This document shows positions 1-5,465 of a DNA stretch of 5,465 bases, in pieces. Every line of letters begins with the position of its first letter. The first letter of the stretch is position 1. The notes under the pieces are model-generated. The model was not told where the DNA came from. It was given only the letters and a program-made list of their open reading frames with translations, and searched no databases. A program made the position numbers and the translations under genes. The stretch comes from Mesolinea sp964536465. GTDB lineage: Bacteria; Chloroflexota; Anaerolineae; Anaerolineales; Anaerolineaceae. Where the stretch lies: assembly GCA_964536465.1 (NCBI GenBank), contig CAZHXQ010000103.1, forward strand, positions 1 through 5,465, in the 5' to 3' direction.

Positions 1-178
1 CATGCTGATATTTATTCCACTCAGGCCTGGTAAAAAGGTCGCACTTGTGTATTTCTTCTATATACCTTGAATAGTCCCCGCCAAAACGTAGCCAATGCCA
101 CCAGATGCCATATAGGCTAACCATTTTGTTTTGCAACCATAGAGGGCTTGATCGGTAAAAATAGTCCGACTTACTCAT
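1..178 (-). CDS. CapK/PaaK-like adenylate-forming protein, N-terminal part (3' end outside the window)
   Basis: The first 59 codons of a gene that runs off the left edge. It starts at ATG 178 inside the end of the previous gene (ATGAGTAA, 8-base overlap) and has a good Shine-Dalgarno, AGGTGA, just upstream. The peptide begins MSKSDYFYRSSPLWLQN. LQN-x-x-x-SLYG (15-24), RFGGDYSRYIEE (31-42) and a later F-T-x-x-EW-x-x-YQ (49-58) match, from memory, the N-terminal pattern of PaaK/CapK-family proteins ('LQN-x-x-x-S-x-YG ... R-x-GG-x-x-x-x-x-x-x-E ... W-x-x-EE-x-x-x-YQ'). The family relates to phenylacetate-CoA ligase and uses ATP to activate a carboxylic acid as an adenylate; members are common in capsule and O-antigen loci, where their substrates are mostly unknown. 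The AMP-binding motifs lie outside the window, so activity cannot be judged. The peptide is unusually rich in Trp, Tyr and Phe, as is common at this N-terminus. Confidence 0.8.
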   Translation of the reverse strand, partial: MSKSDYFYRSSPLWLQNKMVSLYGIWWHWLRFGGDYSRYIEEIHKCDLFTRPEWNKYQH

Positions 179-1217
179 TTTCACCTTCAAGCAATTGCGC
201 AAACAGTTTCTGCCATTCAGGCATGACATTAGTCCAGTCATACGCCTTGGCGGTTTGGCGAGCAGCTTCTGAGATACTTTTGGCTAAACTTGAGTTGTTC
301 AACAGAGACTTAATTGCCCTGGCCATAGCCTCTGCATCATCGGATGGAACCAGAAGTCCATCTTGAGAATGTTGAATCATCCAGGGGATACCCCCCACGT
401 TAGTGGACACGATACATAAACCATTCGCCATCGCCTCTAGAAGACTGCGGGGTGCGGTATCATATTTGCTGGTATTGATAAAAATATCAGCTTTATCAAG
501 CCAATTTGAAATGTCGGAATGTTCGATATGGCCCACGATCTGAATATTTGGACTTAAGCCAAGCTCCTCAGCCAATTTTAGCGATTTCCCCAGACTACCA
601 TCGCCTTTATCAGGTCCGACCATCAAAAGATGGATAATAGGGTACTCGTCAATTAACAGATTCAAGACTTTTACAGCCATACAAGGGTTATAAACTGCCT
701 GAAAAGCCCGAACCCAAATAAGCCTGGGAGTAGCTGAAGTTCGCTCCCGGTAAAGTGATTCTGACAAATCGATAGGGTTGGGAATCAGGCGAATATCTGA
801 CCTGATCCCGGTGAATGCCTCTTGAAGATAAGCCGAAGGAGTCACCACAGCGTCAGCATTGGTTATCACTAAGCGAAAAGGGTTGGGCTGTTTGGCTGCG
901 AATTCCACCAACCCACCGCCATGCAATGTGATCACAATGGTTTTCTTGAGTATTCTTAACAATTGGGTGGAAAGATAGGCATAAATAAAAGCTTTGCCAC
1001 TAAAAACATCGATGTGCGCTACCTGGTAAAGGTGGCGTTTCTGCCAGATAGTCCGGAGCATTTCAGCCAGCCTCGGTAATTGGCGTTCGTTGCTGGATGT
1101 TGTGATTACAGACCAGCCGGCATTTGCTAATTGTTCCGCCAGAAAATGCCAGACATTTTTGTTATACCGGGGCGTTGGCAGAAAGTTTCCAATGAAGAGG
1201 AGCGTTCCTTTGGTCAA
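171..1217 (-). CDS. GT4 glycosyltransferase (third, divergent donor-site motifs)
   Basis: A GT4-type GT-B glycosyltransferase, 348 residues from a TTG start at 1217. In-frame ATGs exist at 1313 and 1295 but overlap the membrane-protein gene by 89 and 71 bases and add a residue stretch unlike a GT4 N-terminus. The TTG lies 7 bases after the upstream stop, with AGGAAG 10 bases before it, and leads straight into the first beta strand (GTLLFIGNFLP). Motifs, numbered from TTG: LHGGG (99-103), NADAVVTPSAY (120-130), IPNPID (145-150), VGPDKGDGSLG (200-210), SLLEAMANG (258-266) and STNVGGIPWM (271-280). Two usual donor-site features are altered. Where 'GR-x-x-x-x-KG' is expected, the sequence reads WVRAFQAVYNP, keeping Arg but lacking the Lys-Gly. 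The first Glu of E-x7-E is replaced by Asp253, with Glu261 kept. The rest is intact and full length, so it reads as a subfamily variant, not a decayed gene. Its last 8 bases overlap the next gene. Confidence 0.88.
   Translation of the reverse strand: MTKGTLLFIGNFLPTPRYNKNVWHFLAEQLANAGWSVITTSSNERQLPRLAEMLRTIWQKRHLYQVAHIDVFSGKAFIYAYLSTQLLRILKKTIVITLHGGGLVEFAAKQPNPFRLVITNADAVVTPSAYLQEAFTGIRSDIRLIPNPIDLSESLYRERTSATPRLIWVRAFQAVYNPCMAVKVLNLLIDEYPIIHLLMVGPDKGDGSLGKSLKLAEELGLSPNIQIVGHIEHSDISNWLDKADIFINTSKYDTAPRSLLEAMANGLCIVSTNVGGIPWMIQHSQDGLLVPSDDAEAMARAIKSLLNNSSLAKSISEAARQTAKAYDWTNVMPEWQKLFAQLLEGENE
181..186 (-). promoter_or_regulatory. Ribosome binding site for the CapK-like gene
   Basis: AGGTGA, a six-base match to the anti-Shine-Dalgarno complement, lies within the last codons of the third GT4 gene, with five bases between AGG and the ATG at 178. 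It is the strongest such site in the window and supports the truncated left-edge gene as real. Confidence 0.7.
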
Positions 1218-1224
1218 CTTCTTT

Positions 1225-2631
1225 CTACTTCCTGTACCGACGAAACTTGCGGAATCTATAGGATGTGGTTGCTTGTTCGGCGGTTGAAAGCTCATCCACT
1301 TCCAGAGTTGCAAAAGCGAGCCCCAGCATAAATGAAATCGCTACAATGCGCATGGCTGCGTGAGACATCTCCACTGCAGCCCACCCAGCAGACGCGACCA
1401 TCCAAGCCTGCGCCATGGTATTTGGCGTTTGAAAAAACGCATGGATCAACATTCCTACCAGTATCGATAGTGCCAGGATACCTAAAACGCCGTGTTCAGC
1501 AAGGATGCGACTGTATTCTGTATGAGGTGCTATAGCCACCGGACCTGATCTAAAATAAGAAGACATGCCCACACCAACGCCAGCTACTGGGTTAGCCAAA
1601 AACAGGTTGTAATCCGCCTTGGCGATGTTTACTCGGCTTGCCGGGTCCATGTCAGTGAACCTCGCTGAGAAAGACCCACTTGTTGCCGCCTCTAACTGCG
1701 GGAAGACAAATAATCCCACAGTAACCAGGAGCACGAAAAGTATGAAAAAAGGTCTGAAAATTTTGGAGGGTCTACGCATGAGAATAATAAAAGCCATTCC
1801 AAGGGCAACGACGAGGTTATAAATTCCTCCCCTGGAAAAGGTCAAAAAGCTCTGGACAATTAACAGTAGCGCCAAAATTAATGCGAAAGTACGCCCTTTG
1901 AATTTGCTGGGCTGGATTGCGTAAAGGATAAGTAACAACGCGCCGAGCCCCAACACCGCGGAAACCTGGTTTGGTCCAAAACCCCCACTGGTTACAAATA
2001 CTGATTCACTCCCAAAGTCGATCTTCGTGGCAGTCAGCGTGCTCTGGGCAGCAAGAGTAAGAACACCAACAATCGGATAAATAGCCGCCCAGACCGTCTT
2101 TTGGAGCGCGTTCTGATCCATTACGATTTGTGAGAAAAATACAATGCTTACAAACGTGGCCAGGGCTCCGGAGAGGTTAAAACTAATTAATTGCGCCGAT
2201 CTTTCAGTAAAACCTAAGGCGTTTATAGTGAGAATTATTGAAGGAAGCAGTAAGACGAAGTATGTTAAAGGTAAAACCAGGTTTTTGAGAGGCCTTTTTT
2301 GCTTTATAAGTGCAACTAACAGCAGTAAAACCAGCCCATATTTTCCGTACTCCCAGAAGACCCCGGCTCTGGTCATTCTCCAAAGCAACTCAGCTCCGGT
2401 AATATAGGCGGCATAAGGAACAACTTTTACCAGATTGTCCGCCGTTAACGCCGTCCAAAGGCCTAACAAGAGCACAAGAAGCGCGTGTATAGTCGCCGCG
2501 ATTCTAAAATTCCGGAACAGAAAGGCCAGGCCTACGTGCAACAAAAGCAATAATACAACATTTGCCAGGCTACTCTGAGGAAAAGTCAGGGACGTAGACC
2601 CAACATTTGTTCTATATCTTGCAAGCCGCAT
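1225..2631 (-). CDS. O-antigen ligase/polymerase family membrane protein (Wzy_C domain)
   Basis: A 468-residue polytopic membrane protein with roughly 12-14 hydrophobic segments by eye (for example 23-40, 46-63, 95-110, 117-138, 147-170, 179-200, 222-240, 247-262, 270-285, 292-311, 378-400, 406-444). It carries the hallmarks of the Wzy_C (O-antigen ligase) superfamily: GFGPNQVSAVLGLG (217-230), LTFSRGG (263-269), a loop at about 312-377 with NPVAGVGVGMSSYF (347-360), then PHTEYSRILAEHGVLG (369-384). His370 is a candidate catalytic residue by analogy with the conserved loop histidine of WaaL-type ligases. Such proteins transfer or polymerise undecaprenyl-linked glycans on the outer face of the cytoplasmic membrane. 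Sequence alone does not separate Wzy polymerase from ligase; being inside a glycosyltransferase cluster slightly favours polymerase. The tail is strongly basic (RFRKFRRYRK, 459-468) and probably cytoplasmic. The ATG at 2631 has GGAG ten bases upstream and overlaps the previous gene by 20 bases. Confidence 0.9.
   Translation of the reverse strand: MRLARYRTNVGSTSLTFPQSSLANVVLLLLLHVGLAFLFRNFRIAATIHALLVLLLGLWTALTADNLVKVVPYAAYITGAELLWRMTRAGVFWEYGKYGLVLLLLVALIKQKRPLKNLVLPLTYFVLLLPSIILTINALGFTERSAQLISFNLSGALATFVSIVFFSQIVMDQNALQKTVWAAIYPIVGVLTLAAQSTLTATKIDFGSESVFVTSGGFGPNQVSAVLGLGALLLILYAIQPSKFKGRTFALILALLLIVQSFLTFSRGGIYNLVVALGMAFIILMRRPSKIFRPFFILFVLLVTVGLFVFPQLEAATSGSFSARFTDMDPASRVNIAKADYNLFLANPVAGVGVGMSSYFRSGPVAIAPHTEYSRILAEHGVLGILALSILVGMLIHAFFQTPNTMAQAWMVASAGWAAVEMSHAAMRIVAISFMLGLAFATLEVDELSTAEQATTSYRFRKFRRYRK
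1228..1233 (-). promoter_or_regulatory. Putative ribosome binding site supporting the TTG start of the third GT4 gene
   Basis: AGGAAG sits at the end of the membrane-protein coding sequence, ten bases before TTG 1217. A purine-rich run (AGAAAGAAG) fills the space between. It is the main sequence support, apart from protein homology, for the non-ATG start. The in-frame ATG at 1295 also has a GGAAG, but only three bases away, which is too close to be ideal. Confidence 0.5.
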
Positions 2632-3790
2632 TGGTTGGTTTCTCCAGGTTTATATTCCAGGTTTTATTAAATAATTTCTTCACATCACTTAGGTAGTGCT
2701 CGTAGGTGAAGGAGTCAGCCATCGCCAGACCATTAGTACTCTCAATTTTCCACCTTGCGTGATTCTCAGTATAACTGATGATAGCATCGACGTAAGAATC
2801 TATGTCATCAGCGGGTATGGCTTGCCCAGTCTGTGCTTGGGAAAGGATAAGCGGGATGCTGGAGGTTGTACTGGCCAACGGAACCACGCCATATGCCATA
2901 GCTTCACTAAGCACCTTAGGCCAACCTTCAGATGATGAAGGAAGCAACACAAGGTGGGCCTCCCGATAATAATCATTAATTTCAAGCCGCTTTTTCCAGC
3001 CTAAAAAGTCAATCCGACCTGCCAGACCATGCTCTGATGCGACCTGTTCATAAGCTTTTCTGTTAGGTCCATCTCCGATTATGTTAATATGGAAGTCAGT
3101 CCCCCTCTTGAGCAGACCAGCAGCAATCTGGATAACTCGCCCAACTCCTTTTTCGATTTCTACTCTGCCGACAAAAAGGAGCTCAAGGGGTGCTGAGATT
3201 TTTTTATCTACAGAAGTCAGACGGGCCTGGTATAGCTCTGATCTTGAAAAGGATGGATTATTGAAGCTTAAGATATGGTCGAGCTGGTCAACCCAATCGC
3301 CATTGACCGTGGCAACTCCATGATGGCAGTTTTTTCCTATCCAAAAACGTTGGAACCGATAAGACAGTGGCTCCCGTTTTAAGGGCTTCCAATTACCCGC
3401 ATACTTGACCCAACACGGTTTACCCTTACCCCATAGGCGCTGTGCCAGCAGAGCGACCAGACTGATCCCAGCCGGACAGCGGATGTGAATGACGTCTGCT
3501 TTTAACATCTCTCGCTTCATAGCTGCCAACCAGGATGGGGTCCTCCAAAGAATTGAAGCTTTATCAATTATACGGTTTCCCCCAGCAGGTTTAACAGCAA
3601 CGAATTGGATATTTTCTTGGGAATAGGGAAGCGAACTATGTGGAGCGGATTCGGAATGAAGGGGCGCAAGATGAACGACCTCGCCAAATAGTGTTGCCAG
3701 TTGATCTATTTCACGCACAGTTGATCCCCAACCGGAAATCTCGCCGTTTAGTAGATAATGCGGGGTATGGGAAATCACCAATAGATTCAT
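2612..3790 (-). CDS. GT4 glycosyltransferase (second in the cluster)
   Basis: A second GT4 glycosyltransferase, 392 residues from the chosen start. The frame is open back to an ATG at 3919, but that would overlap the previous gene by 128 bases. The ATG at 3790 begins right at the first beta strand (MNLLVISHTPHYLL) and lies one base after the upstream TGA, so it is preferred; its Shine-Dalgarno is weak (GGGTAG), consistent with coupled translation. The acceptor-side loop GEISGWGSTVREID (16-29) replaces the usual PGGIG form. Next come HIRCPAG (102-108) and KYAGNW (129-134). The donor domain has VGRVEIEKG (207-215) with the expected Arg and Lys, IIGDGP (237-242), and the E-x7-E pair E288/E296 in EGWPKVLSEAMAYG. 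It is predicted to be soluble and act on a membrane-bound acceptor. The last 20 bases overlap the membrane-protein gene. The transferred sugar cannot be deduced. Confidence 0.92.
   Translation of the reverse strand: MNLLVISHTPHYLLNGEISGWGSTVREIDQLATLFGEVVHLAPLHSESAPHSSLPYSQENIQFVAVKPAGGNRIIDKASILWRTPSWLAAMKREMLKADVIHIRCPAGISLVALLAQRLWGKGKPCWVKYAGNWKPLKREPLSYRFQRFWIGKNCHHGVATVNGDWVDQLDHILSFNNPSFSRSELYQARLTSVDKKISAPLELLFVGRVEIEKGVGRVIQIAAGLLKRGTDFHINIIGDGPNRKAYEQVASEHGLAGRIDFLGWKKRLEINDYYREAHLVLLPSSSEGWPKVLSEAMAYGVVPLASTTSSIPLILSQAQTGQAIPADDIDSYVDAIISYTENHARWKIESTNGLAMADSFTYEHYLSDVKKLFNKTWNINLEKPTNAACKI
2642..2645 (-). promoter_or_regulatory. Ribosome binding site for the membrane-protein gene
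   Basis: GGAG (within TGGAGA) lies ten bases before the ATG at 2631, inside the end of the second GT4 gene. It supports the 20-base overlapping start over any later internal start. Confidence 0.65.
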
Positions 3791-3791
3791 C

Positions 3792-4946
3792 TCAGCTACC
3801 CGTCTGGATTTGTTCAAAAAACTGGAGGTACGATTCACCAACCTGTTCCCAGGTTTGCTCATCGTTTGCACGTCGATGCGCTGCCGCAGATAATTTCCGC
3901 AGTAAGATAGCTGAATCAATCAGACTGTTTACAGCATCCGCAATCGGAGTTATCTCTCCCTGAGAAACAAGAATGCCAGTCACACCGTCCTGGACGGCTT
4001 CGGCAAGACCTGAATTGTCACTGACGACACTCGTCTTTCCACATAAGGCAGCTTCAATGACTGCAATGCCATACCCTTCAAAATCTCCATTCTTAAGCTG
4101 CTGACTGGTCATTATGAACAAATCACAAGTGTTGTAAAGGTTCAACAACGTATCCTGATTAACTCTGCCCCAAAAATGGATGTGATCGGAAACCTCCAGC
4201 TGTGCGGCAAGCGCTTCTAATTCCTTCTGCATGGTTGGCAGCCCTGCCATCCAGTAAACCAGTTTGGGGTGCTTCGAGACCATTGCAGGCAGCGCGCGAA
4301 TAACCCACTCCTGTCCTTTGCGAGCAGATACATTCCCAACAGTCAGCAGCACGAACTTCTCCTCAACCCCATATTCCTTTCGGAAGTCTTCAATTACAGC
4401 AGGCGATTGGATATGAAAGTATTGCGCGTCCGCGCCATTATGAATAACCTTTACGGCCGGACGAGTGATACCCAGTGAGGCCATACGCCCGCGTGTGTAG
4501 TCACTAACACAGACAACAGCACTCGCCTGGTTACAGGTGAGCCGCGTCAGGAGTGAACTTGCACCAAATTTTGTGCCAAACTCAGTTCCATGACCAACCA
4601 CCACCCAGGGAATGCTTTTCCTACTCAAAACAAAGGCACTTAACCAGATAGAACGTTCGCCGGAAGCCAAAACTACATCGGGCTTGAAGTCATGCAAGGC
4701 TTTCTTCGTCAACTTGGCTCGTGAAAGGGCTTTTGAAAAAGAGGTGTTTCTACCGCTGAAGGTAATTATCGAAAAAGAATGGCGACTGTTGAATGCGGAT
4801 AATTCGGATTCACTCGCATAGTCTTGCGGGGATAAAACCAGAACTGGATGATCTTTATCTGAGAAATACCTGGCCAGTTGATAGGCATGAGTACCAATCC
4901 CTCCTGGTCCTGGAGGGAATTCTGAACTCAAAATCAATATTCTCAT
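3792..4946 (-). CDS. GT4 glycosyltransferase, PimB-like type
   Basis: A complete 384-residue GT-B fold glycosyltransferase of family GT4, a normal length for the family. The N-terminal acceptor domain opens with a beta strand (MRILILSSEF) and the glycine-rich loop PGPGGIGTH (12-20). GHGTE (118-122), VSDYTRGRM (148-156) and IHNGAD (168-173, the usual 'IPNGVD' site at the domain boundary) follow. In the donor domain, GNVSARKG (204-211) is the phosphate-binding 'G-x-x-x-x-KG' motif, and the retaining-GT E-x7-E pair is E290/E298 within EGYGIAVIEA. NGDFEGYGI (286-294) resembles the 'NGDVEGFGI' signature of PimB-type mannosyltransferases, so mannose or a related hexose from a GDP donor is possible but unproven. 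The ATG at 4946 has a GAGG seven bases upstream and overlaps the preceding stop by one base, so the start is secure. It is expected to act in the cytoplasm or at the inner membrane face on a lipid-linked glycan. Confidence 0.93.
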   Translation of the reverse strand: MRILILSSEFPPGPGGIGTHAYQLARYFSDKDHPVLVLSPQDYASESELSAFNSRHSFSIITFSGRNTSFSKALSRAKLTKKALHDFKPDVVLASGERSIWLSAFVLSRKSIPWVVVGHGTEFGTKFGASSLLTRLTCNQASAVVCVSDYTRGRMASLGITRPAVKVIHNGADAQYFHIQSPAVIEDFRKEYGVEEKFVLLTVGNVSARKGQEWVIRALPAMVSKHPKLVYWMAGLPTMQKELEALAAQLEVSDHIHFWGRVNQDTLLNLYNTCDLFIMTSQQLKNGDFEGYGIAVIEAALCGKTSVVSDNSGLAEAVQDGVTGILVSQGEITPIADAVNSLIDSAILLRKLSAAAHRRANDEQTWEQVGESYLQFFEQIQTGS

Positions 4947-5465
4947 CAGGGGGCCTCGTTCTGCAAGTCTGGTATCTGAGGGTAAGTCGTTAACATTTGT
5001 TGTGCAATCTCCTCACGCTTATTGACGAGATGGATGTTTGCCGGCAGGGAAATTGTGCTGACCAACACCTTGAGCAGACGCTTCCAGGCTGGACCTTTCA
5101 ACCTAAAAGTACCAAATATGTCGATCCATAATCTTTCACGCACTTGCTTGGGTGTGAAATACCGCTTGCTTAAATATAAGTCCGATACACTTGGCAGCAC
5201 TCTCGAAAACACCTTGCTGCGAGAAGCGGCATAAGTATTAACCCGGGCTTTGTGCTCTCTCAAGCCGCCCACAGGAGCATGATGATGCAAAACCTCGACC
5301 TGCGGATTGAGGATCATCATTTCTCCACTGAGATAAAGCCGCATGCCCAGATCATGGTCTGCTCGCTGACCGCGGTCGTATGCAAGGTCGAATAAGCCTG
5401 TTTTATGCAAGACGCAGCGCCGGATCATCGAGTTACCTACCGGGAAGACATCGCTGGCACGCATG
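4946..5465 (-). CDS. Family 2 glycosyltransferase, C-terminal part (5' end outside the window)
   Basis: This is the C-terminal 172 residues of a GT2 (GT-A fold) glycosyltransferase, an enzyme that transfers a sugar from a nucleotide-sugar donor at the cytoplasmic side of the membrane. The frame is open through the right edge, so the ATG at 5464 is internal, not the start; the DXD donor-binding region is missing. Visible residues 9-28 (VGNSMIRRCVLHKTGLFD) match the typical GT2 'G-N-x-x-x-RR-x-x-x-x-x-x-G-x-FD' segment. ADHDLGMRL (35-43) sits where the family carries its 'ED-x-x-L-x-x-RL' catalytic-base motif. A His-rich stretch, HHHAP (60-64), follows. About 110 further residues extend beyond the usual GT-A core, are rich in basic residues and show no clear membrane segment. 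The TGA stop shares one base with the next gene's ATG (TGATG), so the two are probably coupled. Family assignment is firm; donor and acceptor are unknown. Confidence 0.88.
   Translation of the reverse strand, partial: MRASDVFPVGNSMIRRCVLHKTGLFDLAYDRGQRADHDLGMRLYLSGEMMILNPQVEVLHHHAPVGGLREHKARVNTYAASRSKVFSRVLPSVSDLYLSKRYFTPKQVRERLWIDIFGTFRLKGPAWKRLLKVLVSTISLPANIHLVNKREEIAQQMLTTYPQIPDLQNEAP
4954..4957 (-). promoter_or_regulatory. Ribosome binding site for the first GT4 gene
   Basis: GAGG lies seven bases before the ATG at 4946, inside the last codons of the GT2 gene. With the TGATG stop/start overlap it supports both the start choice and translational coupling. Confidence 0.7.

Noticed and set aside
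148..366. Plus-strand open frame of 72 codons across the end of the third GT4 gene
   Set aside because: It is antisense to two well-supported coding regions, has no family resemblance, and is a by-product of their codon pattern. The same reasoning removes all other plus-strand frames, including those at 2144-2407, 3081-3323 and 3640-3963.
171..1217. Third GT4 gene as a pseudogene because of altered motifs
   Set aside because: The frame is uninterrupted, the length is normal, and the other GT4 motifs (IPNPID, VGPDKG, SLLEAMANG, GGIP) are well kept, which argues for a functional variant.
2800..2985. Minus-strand 61-codon frame inside the second GT4 gene
   Set aside because: It is an alternative frame within a strongly supported gene, with no ribosome site of note and no recognisable product.
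3791..3919. Upstream extension of the second GT4 reading frame to an ATG at 3919 (43 extra residues)
   Set aside because: It overlaps the C-terminal coding region of the previous GT4 by 128 bases, the extra residues do not look like a GT4 N-terminus, and the ATG at 3790 sits exactly at the first beta strand and the upstream stop.
5462..5464. ATG at the right edge taken as the start of the GT2 gene
   Set aside because: The frame is open upstream and the residues after this ATG already belong to the second half of the GT-A domain, so the true start lies outside the window.
1..5465. Terminators, internal promoters, CRISPR arrays, tRNA/rRNA genes, insertion sequences or attachment sites
   Set aside because: No gene-free space larger than 7 bases exists, and I saw no repeat array, inverted-repeat pair with a T-run, transposase or RNA-gene-like segment.

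Overview
The window is a stretch of a polysaccharide-biosynthesis locus. All six genes lie on the minus strand, so transcription runs from the right end (5465) to the left end (1). There is effectively no non-coding DNA: the largest gap between genes is 7 bases, and no internal promoter, terminator, RNA gene, repeat, CRISPR array or mobile element is visible. The promoter and the end of the operon must lie outside the window.

In transcription order the genes are: (1) the C-terminal part of a family 2 (GT-A fold) glycosyltransferase, cut by the right edge; (2) a GT4 glycosyltransferase with a PimB-like 'NGD-EG' motif, 384 aa; (3) a second GT4 glycosyltransferase, 392 aa from the chosen start; (4) a polytopic O-antigen ligase/polymerase-type protein with a Wzy_C domain, 468 aa; (5) a third, more divergent GT4 glycosyltransferase, 348 aa from a likely TTG start; (6) the first 59 codons of a CapK/PaaK-like adenylate-forming protein, cut by the left edge. 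Gene 6 is real, although an ORF search that requires a complete frame would miss it. Junctions are a 1-base overlap, a 1-base gap, a 20-base overlap, a 7-base gap and an 8-base overlap, which suggests one polycistronic message with translational coupling.

Together the set fits assembly of a surface glycan (O-antigen, capsule or exopolysaccharide) in a bacterium. Cytoplasmic glycosyltransferases would add sugars from activated donors to a lipid-linked acceptor. The membrane protein would polymerise or transfer the chain on the outer face of the membrane. The CapK-like protein may activate a carboxylic acid used to decorate the glycan, which is inference. The sugars cannot be named from sequence alone.

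Base composition looks moderate (mid to high 40s % G+C by eye) and even across the window. The organism cannot be fixed. The protein style suggests an environmental bacterium, and Chloroflexota (Anaerolineae-like) is a weak guess only. I see no evidence of an undescribed kind of system. The points most worth a second look are the altered donor-site motifs of the third GT4, the CapK-like gene coupled to it, and the unresolved polymerase-versus-ligase role of the membrane protein.
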